Below are positions 9,317 to 17,318 of a DNA stretch of 40,478 bases, piece after piece. The notes under the pieces were generated by a model. The model ran no database searches. It was not told the DNA's origin and was given only the letters and a program-made list of their open reading frames with translations. Positions within the stretch are counted from its first letter, which is position 1. Every line of letters begins with the position of its first letter. Source of the stretch: Pseudomonadota bacterium (GTDB taxonomy: Bacteria > Desulfobacterota > Desulfobulbia > Desulfobulbales > JAHJIY01); NCBI GenBank assembly GCA_018823175.1, contig JAHJIY010000093.1, positions 1 through 40,478 on the forward strand, in the 5' to 3' direction. Position numbers and translations under genes: made by a program.

Positions 9317-10080
9317 AGGTTGGAATGATACTCTTTAGGGACAAAAATCGCATCAAGCCTGCTGCGTAATGCGTTCTGGTCCAGATCTGAAGTTATGGCG
9401 CCATGCTGCACCAGGGATATATGTCTGGTCTCCTCGGAGACTACGATAATTACCGCATCTGTTTCTTCCGACAACCCGATCGCTGCCCGATGACGTGTGC
9501 CCAGACGTTTACTAATATAGGGGTTCTTGGTCAACGGCAGAACACAACCGGCATGCATGATCCGTCCTTTGCTGATGACGACTCCACCGTCATGCATCGG
9601 CGATTCCGTGTTGAACAGACTGATTAACAGCTCTTTGCTCAGGTTGGCGTCCAGCAGATGTCCTGATTCTATATAATCTTTCAGGCCGGTTTCTCTTTCA
9701 AGGATAATCAGGGCGCCGACTTTTCTTTTGGAAAGAATGGTCGCGGCGTTGACGATCTCATCCATCGTCTGCAAGGTGTCGTGATAATTCTTGGTGAAGG
9801 GGGTTTGTCCAACCTGGGTCAAGGCCCGTCTGATGTCACGTTGGAAAATGATGATTATAATCAGGAAAATTGAACTTAAAAAGGTGTTGAATAACCAATA
9901 TAAGGTTAGAAATTCAAGTTCGCGTGCCCCGAAGTAGGCCATGATGATGACGGCAATACCGGCGAGCATCTGAGCTGCTCTGGTGCCGCGGATAATGAGC
10001 AGGACCCGGTATATGATGAACCAGACGATTAATATGTCAAATATGTCCTGCCAGCGCAGGGAGGCGATAAACTCAGGCAT
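9289..10080 (-). CDS. cdaA: Membrane diadenylate cyclase CdaA (DacA)
   Basis: This 263-residue enzyme makes c-di-AMP from two ATP. The N-terminus has three hydrophobic helices (about 13-30, 36-52 and 57-80) and a linking amphipathic helix. The DAC domain follows with the MHDGG motif (Asp164; DGA is more usual) and GTRHRAAIG with RHR at 196-198, then SEETDAVIIVVSEET. Length and layout match CdaA, not DisA or CdaS. It is the first gene of cdaA-cdaR-glmM, the classical Firmicutes order, here in a probable Gram-negative. The short gap to the divergent neighbours on the right holds no obvious promoter. Confidence 0.93.
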   Translation of the reverse strand: MPEFIASLRWQDIFDILIVWFIIYRVLLIIRGTRAAQMLAGIAVIIMAYFGARELEFLTLYWLFNTFLSSIFLIIIIIFQRDIRRALTQVGQTPFTKNYHDTLQTMDEIVNAATILSKRKVGALIILERETGLKDYIESGHLLDANLSKELLISLFNTESPMHDGGVVISKGRIMHAGCVLPLTKNPYISKRLGTRHRAAIGLSEETDAVIIVVSEETRHISLVQHGAITSDLDQNALRSRLDAIFVPKEYHSNLWKNWLNRF

Positions 10081-10558
10081 TGACCAATCCGTAATAAATA
10101 TCGATATTAACCAGTTTTTTAAACTTGAATCAGTTAATTGGTGGGAACTTTCTTTTTGATGAGCTCAACAAGATTTGTCCCGCCGAATGACCTAAGCTTA
10201 AAAAAGATGGTTATAACCGACAGGTTGGAGGGTTTTAACTTCCGGTGAGGATTTTTCTGTGGTACTTGCGAAATTTTTGTCAGCCAAGATGCCAAAGCAA
10301 ATAACTCGAAACCGGGAGATAACCGACCGGGTATAAACAAAAAAAGCCTTTATGTATTATATAAAACAGTTATTTGGAGCTTGAGCAAGTGATTGTTGAT
10401 GATTTGTTTAAAAAAATCAACCTTTTGGTCGCGCCCGGGAAAAGGGGACTGGGGGGAATGCGGTAGATTTTGATTATAGTAAAGAGATGTGCTCACTTGA
10501 TTTTTTTTAATCATTTTGCCGGCGCGGGAATTTGCACGTTCGAAGACAATATCTTCTT
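10081..10558. other. Non-coding gap upstream of cdaA
   Basis: This AT-rich stretch of about 480 bases lies between cdaA and the TPR/barrel gene. The longest open frame (10134-10340, minus, TTG start) lacks a ribosome-binding site and shows no family features, so I do not call it. The cdaA promoter should lie here, but I cannot pick a convincing one. Confidence 0.6.
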
Positions 10559-10601
10559 ATCCCGGGATTTTATGCTACTTAGCCGTAGTGAATCCCGGGA
10601 T
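10559..10601. terminator. Long hairpin after the TPR/barrel gene
   Basis: The 11-bp arm ATCCCGGGATT (10559-10569) pairs perfectly with AATCCCGGGAT (10591-10601), with a nested CTAC/GTAG inside. It starts about a dozen bases past the stop of the minus-strand gene at 10613. There is no T-run on either side, so it may be a transcript-end stabiliser or a Rho-dependent end rather than a classical terminator. Confidence 0.5.
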
Positions 10602-10612
10602 GGAATCTTTGT

Positions 10613-12142
10613 CTAGAAGAGGTATGTGAGTGATGGGGATATTGAAAATTTGCTGTATTCGTAGCTTGCGATGTTTGATGACTTAGCTGAATAGCCGATC
10701 GAAAGATTGGCGGATAGCCGGGCTGATAATTCCTTGGACCAGGAAATCGATAGTCCGTAGGTGGTGTCGCTTCGTTTTTCGGATAAAGGCGGAGTAGAAA
10801 AGAGCGAGGGATTTGCGTAGTTAGTGAAACCTACATTGGCATTATAGTCCATTTGGGTATTCCACTTGAAGGGATGTCGGTAACCGCCATTAAAGCCGAA
10901 AGTGGTGGATTCGAATTCATCACCTTTGGTTTTGTTTGATTTGAGGGTTGCCCCCAGATTGACCCGACGTCCCGAACCGAGTTTATAATACTGGATCGCC
11001 TTGAAAGTATGATAAGAACCATCACGGTTTTCCCTTGCTGAAGTGGCATCTTTGAAATCATTGTTCGCGTAGGTGTAATTCAGTAAGGTAGACATGGTCA
11101 GGTTCCAGGACAACATGCCCTGTTGGGAAAAATAGATCGACCGGACTGAGTTGTCGACCATCATCTCGTCGATTCCCAGAGTTGAGCGGAGATTCCATCT
11201 TTGCCAGCCGGTAAACCCATAGGATATTTTAGGCGTGATCTTGATGACATCGGCATCATCTTCACTGATGTGTTTGTTGGCGTAGAGATTTGCGGTGCCA
11301 TCAATGCTGTGGGGACCCGATTTTAATATTTGATATTTTCCTGTCGCGGTCATGAATACAGAAGCGTCACCTCCCGATGAGGTATCAGCCGGTGTTACCG
11401 TATCGCTGGAGAGAAACATGACATTATCACTGTAATCAAGACCCAGGGCCACCGAGGCATTCCATTTTCTTTTGTCACCCTTGGCTGCGGCAAATTTTAC
11501 CTTTTCTGCAGTAAGGTTTATTTTCTCACGGATCAACTCATCCATGGGGTATCCTTCAATTAGAGATTCTTTCATCTCATTGAAGAGATTGGCCGATGCA
11601 GATGATTTACCCCTTTTAGACGCGATGGTAGCGATCTGGAGTTTGGCATACTGTTTTAGGGTAGGAGAATCTTTTGCCACTTTTTTTAGTTCTTTCTCCG
11701 CTTCATCGAATTTCCCTTCTTTTTTATAAGCAACCGCGAGGATCAGGCGAGTCGCCGCGTCATGGGGAAAAGAAGGCATGTAACGCTCCAGGTCGGTAAT
11801 AGCTTTTGCGTATTCGCCAAGATTATAATAGGCTTTGCCGCGGACCTTATTGTCTACTTTGGCATAAGATTCCATTTCAAGGGATTTGCTCAGAGCGTCT
11901 ACTGCCTTTGCGTACTTTTTGAGCTTGTAACTGCACCAGCCTATGGAACGCCAGTAGTCGGCTACCTTGGGGTGCTGCTCTGTCAAAGTGGAGAAAATTT
12001 TTAACGCCGCCGAATAGTTTCCGCCCTTCATCTGAGTATAGCCATCAGCTGAACTCTGGGCTAAACAGGATGCGCTGAAGATAAAAATCGAAAGGGAAAT
12101 ATTCAATCCGAACAAAATATGAAAAACAAGAAATCTTTTCAT
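10613..12142 (-). CDS. Exported TPR protein with C-terminal outer-membrane beta-barrel
   Basis: This protein has about 509 residues from ATG 12142, which is preceded by AGGTGAG; a GTG nine bases further upstream is also open. It begins with a signal peptide (MKRFLVFHILFG to CLAQ). Residues about 35-215 are TPR repeats (for example YWRSIGWCSYKLKKYAKAVDALSKSL). The rest (about 225-509) is alternating polar and aromatic beta strands ending in SPSLTYLF, with a terminal Phe typical of outer-membrane barrels. The TPR-then-barrel order recalls Slam-type (DUF560) surface-protein exporters, and also PgaA, BcsC and PelB-type polysaccharide exporters. It lies 28 bases downstream of an exported Ala-rich protein, which could be its client; that link is inference. 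Confidence 0.75.
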   Translation of the reverse strand: MKRFLVFHILFGLNISLSIFIFSASCLAQSSADGYTQMKGGNYSAALKIFSTLTEQHPKVADYWRSIGWCSYKLKKYAKAVDALSKSLEMESYAKVDNKVRGKAYYNLGEYAKAITDLERYMPSFPHDAATRLILAVAYKKEGKFDEAEKELKKVAKDSPTLKQYAKLQIATIASKRGKSSASANLFNEMKESLIEGYPMDELIREKINLTAEKVKFAAAKGDKRKWNASVALGLDYSDNVMFLSSDTVTPADTSSGGDASVFMTATGKYQILKSGPHSIDGTANLYANKHISEDDADVIKITPKISYGFTGWQRWNLRSTLGIDEMMVDNSVRSIYFSQQGMLSWNLTMSTLLNYTYANNDFKDATSARENRDGSYHTFKAIQYYKLGSGRRVNLGATLKSNKTKGDEFESTTFGFNGGYRHPFKWNTQMDYNANVGFTNYANPSLFSTPPLSEKRSDTTYGLSISWSKELSARLSANLSIGYSAKSSNIASYEYSKFSISPSLTYLF

Positions 12143-12170
12143 TGATCTCACCTATTTTCAATTCAAGAAA

Positions 12171-13595
12171 TTATTTACCACCAACACCAAAAAAATCTTT
12201 TAGAGCTTGTCTTAAATCACTATTTGCTTCTGATTGTTCGATATCTTTTATTTCATTGACCATTTGATTATGAGCATTGTTCTTGTTTTCAGTTGTAGAT
12301 AAGGACTTGTCGATATTTTCGTCATGTGCAAGTACTGCCTGAAGACCTCTCCCTACAGCTTCTGTCCCACCGAGCGCTTCGCCGGAACCTGGTGCGGGAT
12401 TGCCAGCAGTATTTACACCTACCATCACCCCATTCCCCACATCGTTCAGATTAACACCATAATCTCTGTTGCCCTGGTCTCCATGGTCGTCAGGGAAATT
12501 CGATCTTGGGTCTGTGGAGTTTGTTTCCGAGGAGCTGCTATCGTCTGAATCCGAGCCGAAGACGCCATTCCATATTTTTGAAAGTAATCCTGGTTCCGCT
12601 GCTTCAGCTTCAGCTTCTGCCGCCGCTTCTGCCGCTGCTTCTGCTTCAACTCTGGCATGAATATCCGCCTCTATTTGTGCTACCCTTACTGCCCTGGCCG
12701 CTTCCTCTGCTTCAGCATCAGCTGCCGCTTGAATTGCCGCTGCCTCTGCTGCCGCTTCCGCCTCTGCTGCGGCCGCTGCTGCATTTTCTGCCGCCGCCGC
12801 CGCTTCTGCAGCAGCCGCGGCTGCCGCTTCTGCTTCTGCCGCTGCCGCCGCCGCTTCTTCCAGATATTGATTGGCTTCAGCGGCCAGGCCGTCGGCTCGC
12901 TCATCTTCCGCCGCAGCTCTGGCATCGTCCTGCTCCGCATATCCATCTAGTTGTCCCGCCCGTTCTTCGTATCCTTCGGCGGTTTCTTCCCACATCGCCC
13001 TGTCGGCCGGATCACGAGAATTTTCAGCATTCTCTCGGGCATTTCTGGCCATGTCGCGCCATTCATTTGCGTGGGCCCGTTCTTCCTCAGAGTATTCTTC
13101 ATAGCCATCCGCCCAGTCCCTGGCATCTCCGTATTCGTCAACTAGTCGATCAATCCGTTCGGCCAGTTCCTCGTCGTTAAGCAGGTCACTCTCAAGGATT
13201 GATTCCCATTCGTCTTCACTGTATTGGCTGAGTTCCTCAAGAAGCTCAGCAGAATAATTTGCCCTGATCTGATCTCTGGTCAGTGTTCCTTCGTGCTCAT
13301 CGGTGGTATTATCAATGCCGGGATCCGGGTCGGGATTGGTTCCTGGATCAGGTTCCGTCCCTGGATCAGGGGTGGTGCCGGGATCCGGCTCAGTGCCCGG
13401 GTCAGGATCGGTGCCTGGGTCTGGAATAGTCCCCGGATCGGGGTCGGTGCCGGGATCCGGAGTAGTGCCGGGGTCAGGATCAATGATCGGCGGCGGGGTG
13501 GGGGGTGGAGGAGCGCCGCCACAGACGATGGCATGGGCCGGAATTTGCCAGAGACACATTAGAACAATGAGAGACGAGGTGAGTAGGAATCGCAT
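12171..13595 (-). CDS. Exported Pro/Asp-repeat and Ala-rich coiled-coil protein
   Basis: This 474-residue protein, which I do not recognise as a named family, starts after a perfect AGGAGG. A signal peptide (about 1-22, ending PAHA) is followed by CGG and a poly-proline stretch. Then come about eight copies of a six-residue unit xPDPGT (about 40-95), like wall- or periplasm-spanning linkers. An acidic helical region (about 96-240) precedes a long alanine/glutamate coiled coil (about 240-335), made almost entirely of A and E. The C-terminal 135 residues are polar with no anchor motif. Cys25 lacks a good lipobox. It is followed closely by the TPR/barrel gene. A surface fibre or spacer protein is plausible. 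Large antisense open frames here are composition artefacts. Confidence 0.75.
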   Translation of the reverse strand: MRFLLTSSLIVLMCLWQIPAHAIVCGGAPPPPTPPPIIDPDPGTTPDPGTDPDPGTIPDPGTDPDPGTEPDPGTTPDPGTEPDPGTNPDPDPGIDNTTDEHEGTLTRDQIRANYSAELLEELSQYSEDEWESILESDLLNDEELAERIDRLVDEYGDARDWADGYEEYSEEERAHANEWRDMARNARENAENSRDPADRAMWEETAEGYEERAGQLDGYAEQDDARAAAEDERADGLAAEANQYLEEAAAAAAEAEAAAAAAAEAAAAAENAAAAAAEAEAAAEAAAIQAAADAEAEEAARAVRVAQIEADIHARVEAEAAAEAAAEAEAEAAEPGLLSKIWNGVFGSDSDDSSSSETNSTDPRSNFPDDHGDQGNRDYGVNLNDVGNGVMVGVNTAGNPAPGSGEALGGTEAVGRGLQAVLAHDENIDKSLSTTENKNNAHNQMVNEIKDIEQSEANSDLRQALKDFFGVGGK

Positions 13596-13715
13596 TTCAA
13601 TCCTCCTGGCTGGTAACGATGCAAGGAAATATTAGGAGATTATAAATAATTAGATTTTTTTGATGATGTCAATCAAATTATCAGACGTAATATTATGATC
13701 TTATGTGCTGACAAC

Positions 13716-13745
13716 GATATATTGCGCAAATTATGCAAATGACAA
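13716..13745 (-). promoter_or_regulatory. Candidate sigma70 promoter for the Ala-rich/TPR-barrel pair
   Basis: On the minus strand TTGTCA (13745-13740) is separated by 18 bases from TATATC (13721-13716). This sits about 120 bases upstream of the gene start at 13595, in a very AT-rich 260-base gap. It is a plausible match only; no transcript evidence. Confidence 0.3.
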
Positions 13746-13855
13746 TTGTTAATATTTTGCGCGTTAGGATTATTTTGCTGAAAGGAGAAATTCTCTTTGG
13801 GGGTGAAGGTTATTATTGTTTCGTCAAGGATGAATCTGATTATGTGGTATGAGAT

Positions 13856-15550
13856 TTAAAGATTCTTGATTATCTTGTCGGCAACCCGGAAGGCGTTGGC
13901 GTATATCGTCCAGGTATAGGGGGCGCTGCCACCGGTCGGCATGAAGCTTCCGTCGGTTACGTAAAGGTTGTCCACATTGTGCACCCGGCAGTCGGCATTG
14001 AGGACCGAGTTTTGTGGGTCATTGCCGAAGCGGCAACCTCCGGCCGCTAGATTGGCCGGGGGATCACCGGTGATCGTGGAGTTGACATTTGTCGCGCCCA
14101 TTTTTGTCAGCACTTCTTTGCCTTTTTTCGCCAGGTATTCGCCGACCACAAGTGCGTGGTCGTGATATCCGGTCCTGATCCGGGCCACGGGCGTTCCCCA
14201 CTTGTCCTTGACCTTTGGATCAAGACTGACAAAACAGTTATCGGTCGGCAACCAGTCGGCGAAGACTTCAAAGATCAGGTAACGAGAACGGGTAAAAGTT
14301 GATTCCAGTTTATTTTTGAGGGGTTCTCCCCAGACCATTTTGCCGCTTTGCCAATCCCACATCTCGGATTTGGCCCTGGAAATAGGGTTGGGATGACGCA
14401 TCATGAAGTCAAGGGTGCCGCCCTTTACCCGGCCGCCGAGCTTCTGGTCATTTATGATATACCAATCCTGCAGGCCCCGGTTGACGAAGGGGCCTTGTCT
14501 TTTCAGAAGATCGGTCGTCCGGGGGCTCATTTTTTCGTAGCTGAACTCCCCCATGCCGCTGCCGCCGGTCGAAAAAATCAGGTTTTTTCCAACCTGGTTG
14601 TGGTTGTTGCCAAGGCCTTTGGGGTGGTGTGGCCCGGTTGAGGAGAGGAGAAGACGCGAAGTCTCGACCGCCTGACAGGCGACCACGAAAATTTTGGCGC
14701 TAATTTGCTGCACCGCTCCGGTCTTGTCAAAGTATTCAGCGGTTTTAACCTTTCCTTTCTTGTCACTTACCAGTCGATAGACCTTCGCGTGGGGCCTGAT
14801 CTCACATTTGCCGGTTGCCACCGCCCGATCAAGGAGAGCCGCTCGAGAGCTTCCTTTGGCGCCGGTCGCACAACCGTAGTCGCCGCAATAACCTGAATAT
14901 TCGCAACCTCTGCGGTCACCTGCTTTATATGGGAGAATGGCCCGGGGGGTGGGAAGAGGGTGTAATTTCATGGCTCGAGAGACCACGTCAAAGAGACGGC
15001 AGATAAAATGCTCATCGGTTGGTGGATAAGGAAAATCGGCAGTGGAGCGGTGGTCGGCGAAGGGATGGGAAACTATGCGGCCGGAGACCCCGACCTCTTT
15101 TTCGACCTTGGCGTAATAAGGTTCCAGCTCCTCATAGCCGATCGGCCAATCGACGATATTGGCCCCGGCAATCGACCCGAATTCGGCAAGGAGGCGAAAG
15201 TCTTCCGGTTTCATCCGATAGAAGAATCCGCTCATGAAATTTGTCGCCCCGCCGACGCAGTTGCCGGCCCAGAAATCACGGCCTGATTCAGAATTAGTTT
15301 GGCTTTTCCAGATAGCGTTGCCATTTTCGTCCCGGCCGGAGTAGTCTTCCAGGACCTGCGGTTCATCCTGCAGTTTTGGTTTGTAAACCCGGCGCAAACT
15401 ATGGGTCAGCTCGTCCTTGAAAAAATCTTTTTCTCTAAACCACGGACCCTTTTCCAGGACGACAACGGAATGGCCTGCCTCGGCAAGGGTAAGGGCCACC
15501 GGACCGGCCCCGGCACCGCTGCCTATGACACAGACGTCAAAATCACTCAT
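13856..15550 (-). CDS. GMC-family FAD oxidoreductase (gluconate 2-dehydrogenase large-subunit-like)
   Basis: This protein is 564 residues from ATG 15550, which overlaps the upstream stop as ATGA; a longer frame to 15613 lies inside the neighbour. Near the N-terminus is the FAD-binding motif VIGSGAGAGPVALTLAEAG followed by VVLEKG. A Cys-rich segment (CEYSGYCGDYGCATGAKGS) and the C-terminal GMC region (AGGCRFG, NLYVTDGSFMP, YANAFRVADKII) follow. Such proteins oxidise sugar acids, alcohols or related substrates. The position where many GMC enzymes carry the HxxGT histidine reads NLAAGG, and the usual NPT stretch reads APYTW, so the active site is unusual. There is no signal peptide; it probably rides through Tat with its small subunit. 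No cytochrome c subunit is adjacent. The substrate is unknown. Confidence 0.85.
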   Translation of the reverse strand: MSDFDVCVIGSGAGAGPVALTLAEAGHSVVVLEKGPWFREKDFFKDELTHSLRRVYKPKLQDEPQVLEDYSGRDENGNAIWKSQTNSESGRDFWAGNCVGGATNFMSGFFYRMKPEDFRLLAEFGSIAGANIVDWPIGYEELEPYYAKVEKEVGVSGRIVSHPFADHRSTADFPYPPTDEHFICRLFDVVSRAMKLHPLPTPRAILPYKAGDRRGCEYSGYCGDYGCATGAKGSSRAALLDRAVATGKCEIRPHAKVYRLVSDKKGKVKTAEYFDKTGAVQQISAKIFVVACQAVETSRLLLSSTGPHHPKGLGNNHNQVGKNLIFSTGGSGMGEFSYEKMSPRTTDLLKRQGPFVNRGLQDWYIINDQKLGGRVKGGTLDFMMRHPNPISRAKSEMWDWQSGKMVWGEPLKNKLESTFTRSRYLIFEVFADWLPTDNCFVSLDPKVKDKWGTPVARIRTGYHDHALVVGEYLAKKGKEVLTKMGATNVNSTITGDPPANLAAGGCRFGNDPQNSVLNADCRVHNVDNLYVTDGSFMPTGGSAPYTWTIYANAFRVADKIIKNL

Positions 15551-16167
15551 TTTAGCATCCAATATTTTTTGTTTTGGGGCGGCCGGGGGTACCCTGGCTG
15601 GTGGTTCAGCCATTGCCAGCCGATTCCGGCCGGGTTGCCTCCGTAAACCGGATCACTCAGCAGGGCCTCAAACAGGTATGAAAGTATGGAGATGAGCCAG
15701 TTTCTGCCGGCCATGTTTTTTTCGATTCGCCGCAGCACTTTTTCCCGTGCACCGTCCTCTAGCGCGATGAATTTTTTTTGATACATTTCGGTTGCTAAGG
15801 CGTTGATCCGTTGCGGCCCGTTGATGATGAATTGACATTCTTCGGGATCCATGTCGGGAGCGGCCAGTATGATTTGAAGGTATTCGGCCGCTTTTATTTC
15901 AATTGCCCCGGGAGATTTGGGGCCGGCGGGGAAGAGGTGATTCTGAACGGCGATGATTGTTTGCCATGGTTCATTGGTTTTGATCAGGTCCGGGCTGCAA
16001 TCAGCCGCCCTGACTGATTTTGTTTTGATTATTACGGGTAATCCGGCGGCAAAAACCGATAGATGCGTCAGTCTCTGGATAAACTGGCGGCGGGAATGTT
16101 TTGTGACCAGGGATAAAGGGAGTTCGTTTTCCCACTCATTGAAGATCAATCTTGAGATGTTCACCAC
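15547..16167 (-). CDS. Gluconate 2-dehydrogenase subunit 3-like Tat protein
   Basis: This 206-residue partner of the GMC protein starts with GTG at 16167 behind AAGGAGG. A twin-arginine signal is visible: SRRQFIQ around residues 26-32 followed by a hydrophobic stretch LSVFAAGLPVII and a cleavage region SVRA. The mature part matches the small (gamma) subunit type of membrane FAD dehydrogenases: an ...NHLFPAG... segment, helices, and a C-terminal SDPVYGGNPAGIGWQWLNHQPGYPRP motif. In characterised systems it chaperones and exports the large flavoprotein subunit. It ends four bases into the GMC gene, so the pair is translationally coupled. Confidence 0.85.
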   Translation of the reverse strand: MVNISRLIFNEWENELPLSLVTKHSRRQFIQRLTHLSVFAAGLPVIIKTKSVRAADCSPDLIKTNEPWQTIIAVQNHLFPAGPKSPGAIEIKAAEYLQIILAAPDMDPEECQFIINGPQRINALATEMYQKKFIALEDGAREKVLRRIEKNMAGRNWLISILSYLFEALLSDPVYGGNPAGIGWQWLNHQPGYPRPPQNKKYWMLK

Positions 16168-16234
16168 GCCCTTGCCTCCTTATGAAGCGCACCCCAAGGG
16201 GATTTTAAGTCTGTGCTTATTTGCTTCGCGGTAC

Positions 16235-16278
16235 ATTCTCCGCAGCCGGACGTCTTGCGCTGAACGGCTGCGGAGAAT
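16235..16278. terminator. Perfect 14-bp inverted repeat between operons
   Basis: ATTCTCCGCAGCCG (16235-16248) pairs exactly with 16265-16278, with a 16-base loop. It lies downstream of the lipoprotein gene (ends 16308) and upstream of the dehydrogenase pair, both on the minus strand. No T-run is seen on the minus strand, so it may act as an mRNA 3' stabiliser, a Rho-assisted end or a protein site. Confidence 0.5.
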
Positions 16279-16307
16279 TGTAAAAGGTTTGGGGGATTCT
16301 CATTTTA

Positions 16308-16799
16308 TCATAAAGGAGGCGGTGGCGGGGTGGCCCCGTTAATCTGGAACTGCCAGCTGTACTCTTCTTTTTGAATGTTGCCGTCCGCATCGGTTATCTC
16401 GCCACTGATCGTGGCTGTATAGTAATAGTTGGCGGCTAAAGGCGCGTCGGGGGTGAAGATACCCTTTCTCTCGTCCGGTAGATAATTGATGGTTCCCGCC
16501 ACCAGATGGCCGCCAGCCATATCTTCGGTAAGAGTGGCAGTGAGACTGTTGAGCTGGATGCCGTCCACCGCCTCGTTGAAGACCACGTAGATGCCGTCGC
16601 GCTGGATATTGGCAGAACTGATTTCATCGGTGGCCGGGTCCGGATAAAAAGAGATGATAGCCAGGGGCACGGTAGAATCAGGATTGTCGATCGGGGTGGT
16701 GTCCTCATCGGGCAGGGCTGGGTCGTTATGTCTACTGGAACCGCCACAGCCGCCCAATAATAAGGTTAGAAATACTGCTATGATTACCGTCTGTTTCAT
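16308..16799 (-). CDS. Lipoprotein with Ig-like (SbsA/Big_5-type) domain
   Basis: This 163-residue protein has a lipoprotein signal peptide with lipobox LLGGC (Cys18), then a polar Asp/Pro-rich tether (about 20-45). A single bacterial Ig-like domain (about 46-155) shows the Big_5 pattern: YPDPATDEISSANIQRDGIYVVFNEAVD, then YYTATISGEITDADGN and YSWQFQ. It ends in a Pro-rich tail (TPPPPPL). It is the last gene of a three-gene operon behind the giant DUF11 protein, 42 bases after its neighbour. Outer-membrane location and an accessory adhesion or anchoring role are inferred. Confidence 0.75.
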   Translation of the reverse strand: MKQTVIIAVFLTLLLGGCGGSSRHNDPALPDEDTTPIDNPDSTVPLAIISFYPDPATDEISSANIQRDGIYVVFNEAVDGIQLNSLTATLTEDMAGGHLVAGTINYLPDERKGIFTPDAPLAANYYYTATISGEITDADGNIQKEEYSWQFQINGATPPPPPL

Positions 16800-16841
16800 C
16801 GCTACTCACCAATTGACAGGTCTTTGTTACGTTCCTGGTTG

Positions 16842-17318
16842 TTATTTTAAATCTTTTACTGCCCGGATCAGAAACTCCCAATGATCACCGGCCGGCAAGG
16901 TATAGCTGGCGACCTCTTCCATGGCGATTGTTTTTTTTCGTTTCCGGTCGATTAACTCAAACCAGTATTCCGGTGGTAAATCGGCCACGTTCCAGCTGAT
17001 CGATAAGTCCTTCTTGGTATGGGCATCTACTATTAATTTCCATTCTTCTACCTCCTGGTCGGTTCCCCTGATATCACGCCACAATGAACCGCCTCCGTCA
17101 ACAAAACGGGCCTGGAGGTCGCCGCTGAGCATGGCCGGCACATCGTAGCGTCCGTCTTGTGCGTCAGTGGCATCGCTGCCTGCGCCAAGTGACACTTTAC
17201 TTTCAACCGAGCCGGAGGTGATCGCCAGATTTACTTCCCAATCCGGCCCGGCCAGGGCGAAAGCGGGAAAGCACGATAATATTGTCAAGATTGTCAAGAT
17301 CGTTTGTAAAGTCTTCAT
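16842..17318 (-). CDS. Small exported protein of the giant-adhesin operon, unknown family
   Basis: This 158-residue protein has a clear signal peptide (MKTLQTILTILTILSCFPAFALA) and a mature beta-rich region. A G-S-D-A-T-D-A-Q-D-G-R-Y-D-V-P motif occurs around residues 47-61, recalling short stretches seen in repeat-rich secreted proteins; a charged central part and a C-terminal WEFLIRAVKDLK follow. I do not recognise the family. Its ATG shares one base with the stop of the 1905-residue protein (TAATG), so it is translationally coupled to it and probably works with it at the cell surface. Confidence 0.7.
   Translation of the reverse strand: MKTLQTILTILTILSCFPAFALAGPDWEVNLAITSGSVESKVSLGAGSDATDAQDGRYDVPAMLSGDLQARFVDGGGSLWRDIRGTDQEVEEWKLIVDAHTKKDLSISWNVADLPPEYWFELIDRKRKKTIAMEEVASYTLPAGDHWEFLIRAVKDLK

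Noticed and set aside
10134..10340. 68-residue minus-strand frame upstream of cdaA
   Set aside because: TTG start without ribosome site and no family features.
12506..13180. Leu/Pro-rich 224-residue plus-strand frame
   Set aside because: Antisense shadow of the Ala/Glu coiled coil (GCN codons read as GC-rich Leu/Pro codons).
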